From Cyclobacteriaceae bacterium (GTDB taxonomy: Bacteria > Bacteroidota > Bacteroidia > Cytophagales > Cyclobacteriaceae), in the NCBI GenBank assembly GCA_029880385.1, contig JAOUOM010000072.1, positions 1-7,934 of the forward strand: a stretch of 7,934 nt of DNA, in the 5' to 3' direction. This document shows positions 1 through 6,903 of this stretch, piece by piece (positions within the stretch are counted from its first letter, which is position 1; each line of letters opens with the position of its first letter). Under the pieces are notes generated by a model that saw only the letters and a program-made list of their open reading frames with translations, had not been told where the DNA came from and did no database searches. The position numbers were made by a program, and so were the translations under genes.

Positions 1-125
1 CCACTGCTCCTTGAGGAACTACTGCCTCCACTACTACGACTTGAGCTACTGGGCGTATAGCTTCCACTGCTACGGCTTGAACTGCCGGATGAATAGCCTC
101 CACTGCTCCTAGAGGAACTGCTGCC
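1..125 (-). repeat. In-frame 9- and 12-codon repeats encoding SSRSSG units
   Basis: Read on the minus strand, four units follow each other: GSSSSRSSG (125-99), GYSSGSSSRSSG (98-63), SYTPSSSSRSSG (62-27) and GSSSSRSSG (26 to the edge). Positions 1-26 and 100-125 match at 24 of 26 bases. The middle units are more diverged and mix AGY and TCN serine codons. The repeat may continue beyond the left edge. Confidence 0.75.
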
Positions 126-1391
126 CGAAGGTGTATAACCTGATCGAGAAGTTGAGCCTGAACTACTCCGTGTACTACTTCCACTACCATAGGTACTTCT
201 GGATTGAGGTGCGGTACTCTCATATCGCCTTGTCCCTGTAGAAGATGACGGGTTGTATGTACGGGTTGACTGTCCTGAAGTGCTGGTTCGGGAGCTCGGT
301 CCACTGGTGCCGGATGAACGACTATAGGCAGATCCGGTTGTTGTCCGGCTATTATCCTGATAGGTACGGGTACGGTAGGCAGCAGAAGAAGCAGAACTTC
401 CCTGAGTGGAGGTCGTATATCGTCCTGCACTGGTTCGGGTACTTGCCTGACTTGACGAACGGCTATACGCATTGTTTGTAGTTGTCGTACGTGCCCGGCT
501 GTAATACTCATTTTGTGATTGCGAATAATCTCTTCTTCCACTGGACGTACTTGTAACAGCCGAAGCCCTTCTGTCCTGCACACTATTGGATCGGCTTGGT
601 CCTGTCACTACACCTCCGCGTGTATACCTGCTGCTTCGCACCACATTACGGGTGGCTCCCACTTCACGATAGGCATAGCCGATGCTACTCCCATTATAAA
701 ATCCATTGTAATAGCCGTTTCTGTAACCATTCCAATAGCTGTAGTAATTGGCGTGATACGAATTCCACCGGCTATATCCCCAGGGATTGTAGGAATACCA
801 CGAATGATAATAGGGCATGCCATAATAATTTCCATACCAGGGATCATACCATCCATCGTACCAATAACCGGCATAATAGGGATTGGAGTAATACCAGGGA
901 TTGTAATTGCTGTATCCAAACCCAAATCCCACATTCCAGCCGGACCAACTGTTCCAGCCCACGTATGGATTTACGCCCCATGAACTATTAAATCGGTTTG
1001 GGGAATAGCTGGAACCATAATAATTATTGATTACCACTGGACTATTGCCATAATTACCATTGTATTCCTCCTCGGGATAGTATTCAGTTTCCTCTTCTTC
1101 AAATTCTTCACGGCTTTGATCGGAGAACGCTGCCCGGGATTGATTGGAATAACGAGCCATGTATTCGGGATTGACGTTACGAGCCGAAACAGTGTCCTCA
1201 TAGGACTTGTTTTGGTATGATTCGTATACGTTGTTGCTTTCCCCCACCGCCGGTTTAAGGCTATAACTTACCTTTTTCCTGTCTTTTTTGGTGAAATACA
1301 TATCATCACTCTCTTGTGCAGATGAACCGAAAACCACCATCAGCATAAGGAATGCCGAGGTTATTTTGAGGGTAGGGATTAACTTTTTCAT
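1..1391 (-). CDS. Secreted low-complexity protein, Tyr/Trp-rich then Ser/Arg-rich (3' end outside window)
   Basis: Starting from ATG at 1391, the minus strand stays open for 463 codons to the left edge, where it is cut. Residues 1-25 look like a signal peptide: MKK, a hydrophobic stretch at 10-21, then GSSA before Gln26. There is no lipobox Cys, so a soluble or surface protein released by signal peptidase I is expected. Residues 27-94 are polar, 95-110 are strongly acidic, and about 123-234 are very rich in Tyr, Trp, Asn and Gly with recurring NPWYY, DPWYG and NPWGY motifs. From about 240 to the edge it is Ser/Thr/Arg/Gly-rich and basic, ending in SSRSSG-type repeats. I recognise no enzymatic domain and assign no function; a cell-surface or matrix role is a guess. 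The continuous frame over this biased composition, the signal peptide and the position opposite proS support a real gene. The smaller open frames across it in other registers are by-products of its composition. Confidence 0.82.
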   Translation of the reverse strand, partial: MKKLIPTLKITSAFLMLMVVFGSSAQESDDMYFTKKDRKKVSYSLKPAVGESNNVYESYQNKSYEDTVSARNVNPEYMARYSNQSRAAFSDQSREEFEEEETEYYPEEEYNGNYGNSPVVINNYYGSSYSPNRFNSSWGVNPYVGWNSWSGWNVGFGFGYSNYNPWYYSNPYYAGYWYDGWYDPWYGNYYGMPYYHSWYSYNPWGYSRWNSYHANYYSYWNGYRNGYYNGFYNGSSIGYAYREVGATRNVVRSSRYTRGGVVTGPSRSNSVQDRRASAVTSTSSGRRDYSQSQNEYYSRARTTTTNNAYSRSSSQASTRTSAGRYTTSTQGSSASSAAYRTRTYQDNSRTTTGSAYSRSSGTSGPSSRTSTSGQSTRTYNPSSSTGTRRYESTAPQSRSTYGSGSSTRSSSGSTSRSGYTPSGSSSSRSSGGYSSGSSSRSSGSYTPSSSSRSSGGSSSSRSS

Positions 1392-1513
1392 AATTTCTAG
1401 CCGTTAAATTAAAGAATGCTTCTCATAAGTTACGTCTTCCCGATCTATATTTGAAGCCATTATCTATTCGTGATAATAATTAGCAATTACTATACCAATT
1501 TAAAAACAAATAA
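1392..1513. other. Divergent intergenic region with both leaders
   Basis: This 122-bp AT-rich spacer separates the start of the minus-strand secreted-protein gene (ATG at 1391) from the start of proS (ATG at 1514), so it should hold promoters for both directions. Just before proS lies an A-rich leader without a GGAGG-type sequence, as is common in Bacteroidota. I see no convincing operator palindrome or RNA element. Confidence 0.6.
1446..1453 (+). promoter_or_regulatory. Candidate Bacteroidota-type -7 element for proS
   Basis: TATATTTG fits the TAnnTTTG -7 consensus described for Bacteroidota. It lies 60 bp before the proS start, implying a leader of roughly 50 nt. No clear TTG/TTTG -33 element sits at the expected distance upstream. 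An alternative is that TTTG at 1450-1453 is itself a -33 box paired with TAATAATT at 1474, but that -7 match is weak. Neither assignment is firm. Confidence 0.3.
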
Positions 1514-2989
1514 ATGGCGAAAGCGATTCCAGGCAGGGCAGAGGATTATTCTTTGTGGTATAATGAACTCGTAAAAAAAGCAGGCCTAGCAGAAAACTCC
1601 CCCGTAAGGGGCTGTATGGTAATAAAACCCCATGGTTTTGCCATCTGGGAAAAAATGCAGCAGCAACTGGATAAAATGTTTAAGGAAACCGGGCATGAAA
1701 ACGCCTATTTTCCCTTGTTTATCCCCAAATCCTACCTGAGCAAAGAGGCCAGCCACGTGGAAGGGTTTGCCAAAGAATGCGCCGTGGTAACTCATTACAG
1801 GCTCAAAATGGACCAGGAGGGCAAAGGCGTGATAGTGGATCCCGATGCCCGGCTGGAAGAAGAACTCATCGTTCGCCCCACTTCCGAAACCGTAATCTGG
1901 GACAGCTACAAAAACTGGATACAGTCCTACCGCGACCTTCCCCTGCTGATCAACCAGTGGGCCAATGTGGTGCGGTGGGAAATGAGGACCCGCCTGTTCC
2001 TCAGGACTGCCGAATTTCTCTGGCAGGAAGGCCATACAGCCCATGCCACGCGTCAGGAAGCCGAAGAGGAAGCTGTAAAAATGATGCACGTATATGCTGA
2101 TTTTGCCGAAAACTACATGGCACTACCCGTTATCAAAGGTGTGAAATCAGAAAGTGAACGCTTTGCCGGTGCCGTAGACACCTATTGCATTGAGGCACTC
2201 ATGCAGGATGGTAAGGCCTTGCAGGCCGGAACTTCCCACTTTTTGGGTCAGAATTTTGCCAAAGCCTTTGATGTGAAATTCGCCAACCGCGAAGGGAAAG
2301 AAGAATTTGTCTGGGGTACTTCATGGGGCGTAAGTACCCGGTTGATGGGAGCCCTGATCATGGCGCATTCGGATGACGATGGATTGGTCGTACCGCCAAA
2401 ACTCGCCCCGATACAAGTGGTCATCGTACCCATATACAAAGGAGAGGAACAACAAACGGCTATCAGCAACGTAGCCCGTTCCTTAAAGAAAGAAATGGAA
2501 TCCATGGGCATTTCTGTTAAATACGACGACCGGGACACGCAAAAACCAGGATGGAAATTTGCCGAATATGAACTGAAAGGGGTTCCTGTCCGTATGGCCA
2601 TCGGCCCCAAGGATCTGGAAAACGGAACCGTGGAGGTAGCCCGAAGGGATACAAGGGAAAAAAACGTATACCCGGTAGAGGGTCTCGCTCAAAAAATAAA
2701 TGACTTACTCGAAGACATTCAAAACAATATCTACCAAAAAGCACTAATTTTCAGGAAAGAAAATACGCATCAGGCCAACAGCTATGATGAATTTAAAGAA
2801 ATAATTGAAACAAAAGGTGGCTTTGTCTATGCTCATTGGGACGGAACTGCCGAAACGGAGGAAAAAGTGAAAAACGAAACCAAAGCGACCATACGCTGTA
2901 TACCGTTGGATTCCGACAATGTACCAGGTACCTGCATGGTTACCGGCAAGCCGTCGAAACAACGGGTGATTTTCGCCCGCGCCTACTAA
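1514..2989 (+). CDS. proS: Prolyl-tRNA synthetase (type 3, no INS editing domain)
   Basis: This 491-residue cytoplasmic class II synthetase charges tRNA-Pro with proline using ATP. Class II motif 1 lies around residues 61-75. The TSE triplet at 123-125 and motif 2, with RWE at 154-156 and the loop through [10 protein letters not shown] at 168-177, are intact. Motif 3 spans about 268-290 and carries GVSTRLMG with Arg276. The anticodon-binding domain covers about 298-395, and the C-terminal domain ends in ARAY with a terminal Tyr, as in the archaeal/eukaryote-like type. No INS editing insertion interrupts the catalytic core, and the length fits the short type. In the C-terminal domain only Cys462 and Cys474 remain; the Cys positions that bind zinc in some relatives read as Asp, Thr and Thr. 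The start is the first ATG after an A-rich leader. It probably heads an operon with the NfeD and floA genes, the next start being 12 bp after its stop. Confidence 0.97.
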   Translation: MAKAIPGRAEDYSLWYNELVKKAGLAENSPVRGCMVIKPHGFAIWEKMQQQLDKMFKETGHENAYFPLFIPKSYLSKEASHVEGFAKECAVVTHYRLKMDQEGKGVIVDPDARLEEELIVRPTSETVIWDSYKNWIQSYRDLPLLINQWANVVRWEMRTRLFLRTAEFLWQEGHTAHATRQEAEEEAVKMMHVYADFAENYMALPVIKGVKSESERFAGAVDTYCIEALMQDGKALQAGTSHFLGQNFAKAFDVKFANREGKEEFVWGTSWGVSTRLMGALIMAHSDDDGLVVPPKLAPIQVVIVPIYKGEEQQTAISNVARSLKKEMESMGISVKYDDRDTQKPGWKFAEYELKGVPVRMAIGPKDLENGTVEVARRDTREKNVYPVEGLAQKINDLLEDIQNNIYQKALIFRKENTHQANSYDEFKEIIETKGGFVYAHWDGTAETEEKVKNETKATIRCIPLDSDNVPGTCMVTGKPSKQRVIFARAY

Positions 2990-3001
2990 CCACATCTGAA
3001 A

Positions 3002-3469
3002 ATGGAATGGCTTGAAATAATTGGATTTGTAATCTTGGGAATTGCGCTGGTCGTAGCCGAAATTGTGTTTATACCGGGCATTTTTATTGCCGGGTCAATA
3101 GGGGTGCTGAGTTCCATTTACGCCATTCATTTAGGATATATAAACTATGGTAACAGCACGGGGACACTCATTCTGATTGTCGTCATTATGGCCAACATAC
3201 TGGCTCTGGTTTATACTTTTCGTGGGAAATCCTGGGAACGGTTTTCTTTACGAGATGTCAATGAAACGAAAGTCAACCACAACCTGCTGGGGAATTTTGA
3301 TGTGGGAAATACGGGTATCACGACCTCCGTACTCAAACCAATTGGCAAAGCCATCATCCATGACCGGGAAGTTGAAGTGCGATCAAACGGAATGTATATC
3401 AATGAGAATGTTTCAATAGAAATAACTAAAATAGAATCAGGTAAAATTTTTGTAACCCCTATTAACTAA
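3002..3469 (+). CDS. nfeD: Short NfeD-family membrane protein
   Basis: This is a 155-residue protein of the short NfeD type, which lacks the ClpP-like protease domain of long NfeD proteins. Three hydrophobic segments are visible at about 5-23, 25-46 and 54-73. After a charged stretch ([11 protein letters not shown]) comes a C-terminal domain at about 100-153 that resembles the OB-fold of the family, with [17 protein letters not shown] followed by IESGKIFV. Short NfeD proteins are known partners of flotillin-like proteins and are usually encoded directly beside them, and here floA begins 4 bp after this stop. The likely role is as a membrane partner that organises or modulates FloA microdomains; the molecular activity is not established for the family. 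It lies 12 bp after proS, so it is probably co-transcribed with it. Confidence 0.88.
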   Translation: MEWLEIIGFVILGIALVVAEIVFIPGIFIAGSIGVLSSIYAIHLGYINYGNSTGTLILIVVIMANILALVYTFRGKSWERFSLRDVNETKVNHNLLGNFDVGNTGITTSVLKPIGKAIIHDREVEVRSNGMYINENVSIEITKIESGKIFVTPIN

Positions 3470-3473
3470 AAAC

Positions 3474-4493
3474 ATGGATTTAAGCATATTTACAATCATT
3501 CTGGTCTTTCTCGGGATCATCGGCTTTTTTATACTTATCTACTACATCCCGGTAGGGCTTTGGATCACCGCGCAGGTAACCAACGTTAGAGTTGGGCTTT
3601 TTGAACTGTTCTTTATGCGAATACGTAAAGTGCCCCCTTCTATCATTGTCCAGTCGCTGATCACCGCTACCAAGGCAGGCCTTACGATTCAGGAAGACAA
3701 CACCTCCACCAAAAGGCAGTTGAGGACCCAAGATCTGGAAACCCACTACCTGGCTGGTGGCAATGTACCCCAGGTGATCAAAGCCCTGATCTCGGCCGAC
3801 AAAGCCAATATTAACCTCACCTTTAAGCAGGCTACTGCCATTGACCTGGCAGGCCGTGATGTGTTTGAAGCCGTACAGATTTCCGTAAACCCCAAAGTAA
3901 TCAATACCCCTTCGGTAGCCGCCGTGGCTGCTGACGGTATCCAGTTGATCGCCAAAGCAAGGGTCACCATCCGCGCCAACATTCAGCAACTGGTAGGTGG
4001 TGCCGGGGAAGATACAATCCTCGCCCGCGTTGGGGAAGGCATCGTTACATCTGTCGGTTCAGCTGCCTCGCACAAGGAAGTACTTGAAAACCCTGACAAA
4101 ATATCCAAACTTGTTCTGGCTCGTGGACTGGATGCCGGCACTGCCTTTGAAATCCTGTCCATCGATATTGCCGATGTGGATGTAGGAGCCAATATCGGGG
4201 CAAAATTGCAAACAGACCAGGCCTCTGCCGACTTAAAAGTAGCCGAAGCAAAAGCTGAGGAAAGAAGGGCCATGGCCGTAGCAGAAGAACAGGAAATGGT
4301 GGCCAAGGCACAGGAAGCCCGGGCTAAGGTAATCCTGGCTGAAGCCGAAATACCCAAAGCCATTGCCGAAGCTTTCCGTGGTGGAAACCTCGGCATAATG
4401 GACTATTACAAATTTCAGAATATCCAGGCCGATACAGACATGAGAGAGTCTATTGCCGGAACAGGAAAATCATCCGGTAAGAAAAAAGAGTAA
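3474..4493 (+). CDS. floA: Flotillin-like protein FloA (SPFH family)
   Basis: This 339-residue protein is close to the usual FloA (YqfA/UPF0365) length of about 330. A hydrophobic segment at 4-24, followed by a second semi-hydrophobic stretch near 25-48, anchors it in the membrane. The SPFH region runs from about 30 to 235 and includes the family signature around 174-197 ([15 protein letters not shown], then TSVGSA). An Ala/Glu-rich coiled coil follows at about 252-301, built from [16 protein letters not shown] repeats, as expected for oligomerisation. The tail is Lys-rich (GKKKE). Flotillin-like proteins scaffold functional membrane microdomains and influence membrane fluidity, protein complexes and secretion. 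The pairing with a short NfeD gene 4 bp upstream matches the known partnership. The start ATG follows an A-rich leader. The gene is followed 14 bp later by a strong hairpin terminator. Confidence 0.94.
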   Translation: MDLSIFTIILVFLGIIGFFILIYYIPVGLWITAQVTNVRVGLFELFFMRIRKVPPSIIVQSLITATKAGLTIQEDNTSTKRQLRTQDLETHYLAGGNVPQVIKALISADKANINLTFKQATAIDLAGRDVFEAVQISVNPKVINTPSVAAVAADGIQLIAKARVTIRANIQQLVGGAGEDTILARVGEGIVTSVGSAASHKEVLENPDKISKLVLARGLDAGTAFEILSIDIADVDVGANIGAKLQTDQASADLKVAEAKAEERRAMAVAEEQEMVAKAQEARAKVILAEAEIPKAIAEAFRGGNLGIMDYYKFQNIQADTDMRESIAGTGKSSGKKKE

Positions 4494-4506
4494 AATTTCC
4501 AATAGT

Positions 4507-4534
4507 AAAAAGCCGCTTTCATTAGCGGCTTTTT
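4507..4534. terminator. Bidirectional intrinsic terminator between floA and pxpC
   Basis: AAAAAGCCGCT at 4507-4517 pairs perfectly with AGCGGCTTTTT at 4524-4534 around a 6-nt loop (TTCATT). The A tract on the left and T tract on the right give a GC-rich stem followed by U residues in both directions. It lies 14 bp after the floA stop, and its right arm ends directly against the pxpC stop codon at 4535-4537, so it can terminate both convergent operons. Confidence 0.9.
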
Positions 4535-5467
4535 TTATTTCCTTATACGACTTATCTGCCCTATTTTTTCCTCCTGCCTACGCAATACGGACAAGGCCGT
4601 ATTCGCCTCCACTTCCCTGAACCGTACCCGGTTCCCCGGTGCCAATTGTGCAAATGTCCCGATATCTGCACTGATGACAGATGCGATGCGCGGATAACCT
4701 CCCGTCACCTGGCAGTCAGCCATCAGAACGATCGGCTCCCCGGATGATGGCAGTTGTACCGTTCCCCTCACCACAGTCCGTGAAGGGATGTCATAGCCGG
4801 ATGCCGCCAGGTGCACCCCCCCCAGCCGATACCCCATCCGGTTGCTATGAAACCCAATGGTAAATGCCCGTGAAAAAAATAAATCAACCGACTGAGGATC
4901 TAGCCAGTGAAATTCTGGCCCTGCTAGCACCCGTATGGTGGCAGATTGACCATAATAGGGCTGCATATCCTCCGGTATTCGAATCCGGTCGTTTTTGGCG
5001 GGTCGCACCTCCACTTCAATCTGGTCGTTTTTCTTCAGTGGCCTTCCATGCAACCCACCCATAGCCGTTGGCAAATACGTGGCCAGCGAGCCCATGACTT
5101 CTTCCACCTTCCATTCTCCCGCCACAGCCAGGTACCAGATGTTTCCATATCCGATATCAAGGATTTTCAGCACATCCCCTGCATACACCGCTAGTGCCCC
5201 AATCTCCTGCCTAATGGTGCCATTAAGGGAAAATTTTCTGACGGCCCCCGTTATGGCAAGCATACACCCGGTATGAAACCGCAATGCCGCACCTCTGCCA
5301 AAAAATTCGAGCAAAGGAGATCCCACAGGATTCCCGACCAGTTGATTGGCCAAAGCCGCACTATACGGATCCATAAACCCTGACCTGGGTATACCATACG
5401 ACATGTACCCTTTTCGACCTCCGTCCTGAATGGTCGCAAGTGTGCCCGGCTGTACTACCTCAATCAT
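4535..5467 (-). CDS. pxpC: 5-oxoprolinase subunit PxpC (KipA/biotin-dependent carboxylase-like)
   Basis: PxpC works with PxpA and PxpB in the cytoplasm as the ATP-dependent 5-oxoprolinase, converting 5-oxoproline to L-glutamate. From ATG at 5467 the protein is 310 residues, the usual family size. It begins MIEVVQPGTLATIQDGGRKG, matching the family N-terminus. Further signatures are SGFMDP at 29-34, SNRMGYRL at 208-215 and a conserved block around 235-261 (GTVQLPSSGEPIVL, then DCQVTGGYPRI), with QLAPG..VRF near the end. In-frame ATGs at 5485 and 5512 would add 6 or 15 residues lying wholly within the pxpB coding region; I prefer 5467 because homologs begin at this point. It overlaps the pxpB stop by 8 nt, suggesting translational coupling. 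It is the last gene of the minus-strand operon. Family members are often annotated as allophanate hydrolase or urea carboxylase-like proteins, but the pxpAB context points to 5-oxoprolinase. Confidence 0.92.
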   Translation of the reverse strand: MIEVVQPGTLATIQDGGRKGYMSYGIPRSGFMDPYSAALANQLVGNPVGSPLLEFFGRGAALRFHTGCMLAITGAVRKFSLNGTIRQEIGALAVYAGDVLKILDIGYGNIWYLAVAGEWKVEEVMGSLATYLPTAMGGLHGRPLKKNDQIEVEVRPAKNDRIRIPEDMQPYYGQSATIRVLAGPEFHWLDPQSVDLFFSRAFTIGFHSNRMGYRLGGVHLAASGYDIPSRTVVRGTVQLPSSGEPIVLMADCQVTGGYPRIASVISADIGTFAQLAPGNRVRFREVEANTALSVLRRQEEKIGQISRIRK

Positions 5468-6119
5468 GGTAATGGTAAAATTCATGTGAGGTAATAGCCG
5501 TAAATCGCACACGTTGGCCTACCTCTACCTGAAAAGGGGACGATGCTCCCGGATCAAAAAAACTACGTGGCGTGCGGCCAATCACATACCAGCCTCCCGG
5601 TACTTCGCGCGGATAAATACCACACTGAAGGCCCGCAATGGCGACCGACCCTTCGGGAATGCTCAACGACGGAGAGGACTTGCGCGGGATTTCAAGGATT
5701 CCGGGTAAGCCGTCCATGTAGAAAAAACCCGGAACAAACCCATACATGACCACTGTATACAAGGCTGCCTGGTGTGCATCAATTACCGCTTGCCTGTCCA
5801 GGCCCAACTGGTGGGTCAGGACCTTCATATCCGGGGCAAATTCCGCCTCATAACATACAGGGATGATTGCTTCCGGCAACATGGAACCGGCAATGGATCC
5901 ATCATACTCAAAAATATCCAGTAAGGATTTCCACTGTGCCTCATCAAACCGAAACGGATCGAAAAGAACCGCCAATGACGTTTTGGTGTACGAAAGATCC
6001 TCCAGTCCGCTCAGGTGGTTCATTTTCAGAAAATTGCCAAGTGCAAGGTAAAAACCAAAATCCCGATGACCTTCATCCTGTACTTCAATGGCATGATCGG
6101 AAAGGTAATGGTATCTCAT
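5460..6119 (-). CDS. pxpB: 5-oxoprolinase subunit PxpB (KipI family)
   Basis: PxpB is the KipI-like, cyclophilin-fold subunit of the PxpABC 5-oxoprolinase. From ATG at 6119 it is 219 residues, a normal length. Core signatures are all present: AHQAALY with His116, GFVPGFFYM at 127-135, PRKSSPS at 145-151, PEGSVAIAGLQCGIYP at 155-170, and PGGWYVIGRTP at 174-184, ending in GQRVRFTAI. The frame can also begin at a TTG at 6125, two codons earlier; I prefer the ATG. The pxpA stop lies 8 bp upstream, and the gene overlaps the start of pxpC by 8 nt. In Bacillus subtilis the homolog KipI inhibits sporulation kinase KinA, but here the flanking pxpA and pxpC genes support the metabolic role. The end, HEFYHYHD, is unusually rich in aromatic residues and His, without an assigned role. 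Confidence 0.94.
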   Translation of the reverse strand: MRYHYLSDHAIEVQDEGHRDFGFYLALGNFLKMNHLSGLEDLSYTKTSLAVLFDPFRFDEAQWKSLLDIFEYDGSIAGSMLPEAIIPVCYEAEFAPDMKVLTHQLGLDRQAVIDAHQAALYTVVMYGFVPGFFYMDGLPGILEIPRKSSPSLSIPEGSVAIAGLQCGIYPREVPGGWYVIGRTPRSFFDPGASSPFQVEVGQRVRFTAITSHEFYHYHD

Positions 6120-6127
6120 GGTCAACT

Positions 6128-6886
6128 TTATCGAAAAGACAAACCCATTTTCTCCCCTTCACATTTAATGGTTTTCAGCAGGTTTAGGACATTGGGATTA
6201 TCCCCATGCACACAGAAAGTATCTGCCTGCAGACGCAGAATATCCCCCTCATGGGTCGTTACTTCCTGACGGCTGACCATCGACATAAGTTGTGAAAGGA
6301 CTTCATCTTCCTTTACCAGCAAGGCCCCTTCCACACGACGTGGTACAAGGCTCCCGTCATTTTGATAGCGCCTGTCGGCAAATCCCTCGCGGACAAATGT
6401 CAATCCGACAGCAGTTGCCGCCTTTTCATGACAGCTTCCGGGCAGTCCCACATATTTCAATGCCGGATCAATGGCCAATATGGCTTTTGCGAGGATATCA
6501 GCCAGGTGTTGTTCTCCTGCCGAATAATTGTACAGGGCTCCGTGCGCTTTTACATGAACTAATTTTCCTCCGCAGGCTTCCGTCATGCCTTTCAGGGCAC
6601 TTACCTGGTATATAATGGTGGCATATAGTTCCTCATGCGTCATTTCCATTTTACGCCGGCCAAAACCCATCAGGTCGGGATATCCGGGATGGGCTCCTAT
6701 GTTCACATCATTTTCGATCGCTGCCTCAATAGCCTGATAAATGCCCAACGGATCACCGGCATGAAAGCCACAGGCAAGGTTACAGGACGAGAGCCAAGGC
6801 ATCAGCTCTCTGTCATTGGCCACTTTGTACGTACCAAACCCCTCGCCCAAATCACAATTGATATCGATGAAATGTGTTTTTTGCAT
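6128..6886 (-). CDS. pxpA: 5-oxoprolinase subunit PxpA (LamB/YcsF family)
   Basis: PxpA is the LamB/YcsF-family subunit of the ATP-dependent 5-oxoprolinase. Its 252 residues match the family length of about 250. Signatures in order are DINCDLGEGFG at 8-18, NLACGFHAGDP at 36-46, GAHPGYPD plus GFGRR at 64-78, VKAHGALYN at 112-120, REGFADRRY at 166-174 with GSLVPR at 178-183, and CVHGDNP at 225-231. The Asp, His and Glu residues within these motifs are those expected for the family active site. The start ATG at 6886 places the first motif at the usual distance from the N-terminus. The upstream transporter gene stops 17 bp before it and pxpB begins 8 bp after it, so it sits within a four-gene minus-strand operon. 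The likely role is recovering glutamate from 5-oxoproline formed spontaneously from glutamine or released by peptide breakdown. Confidence 0.96.
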   Translation of the reverse strand: MQKTHFIDINCDLGEGFGTYKVANDRELMPWLSSCNLACGFHAGDPLGIYQAIEAAIENDVNIGAHPGYPDLMGFGRRKMEMTHEELYATIIYQVSALKGMTEACGGKLVHVKAHGALYNYSAGEQHLADILAKAILAIDPALKYVGLPGSCHEKAATAVGLTFVREGFADRRYQNDGSLVPRRVEGALLVKEDEVLSQLMSMVSRQEVTTHEGDILRLQADTFCVHGDNPNVLNLLKTIKCEGEKMGLSFR

Positions 6887-6903
6887 GGCAATGCCTATAT
6901 TTT

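Noticed and set aside
1..125. Possible CRISPR array or non-coding tandem repeat
   Set aside because: Unit lengths are multiples of three, there are no unique spacers, and the repeats encode an in-frame Ser/Arg peptide continuous with the upstream gene.
608..934. Minus-strand 108-codon frame rich in Ile, Pro and Gly
   Set aside because: It is a shifted register of the same strand inside the secreted-protein gene, whose main frame has a signal peptide and runs unbroken for 463 codons.
519..991. Two plus-strand open frames, one giving an Ile/Val/Pro-rich membrane-like peptide
   Set aside because: They are antisense to the Tyr/Trp-rich coding region. The hydrophobic composition follows from reading its TAY/AAY/GGN-rich codons backwards, and there is no upstream signal or family match.
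3983..4396. Minus-strand 137-codon frame opposite floA, Ala/Ser-rich
   Set aside because: It is a mirror of the Ala/Glu-rich coiled coil of floA, with no independent start context and a strong, complete FloA on the other strand.
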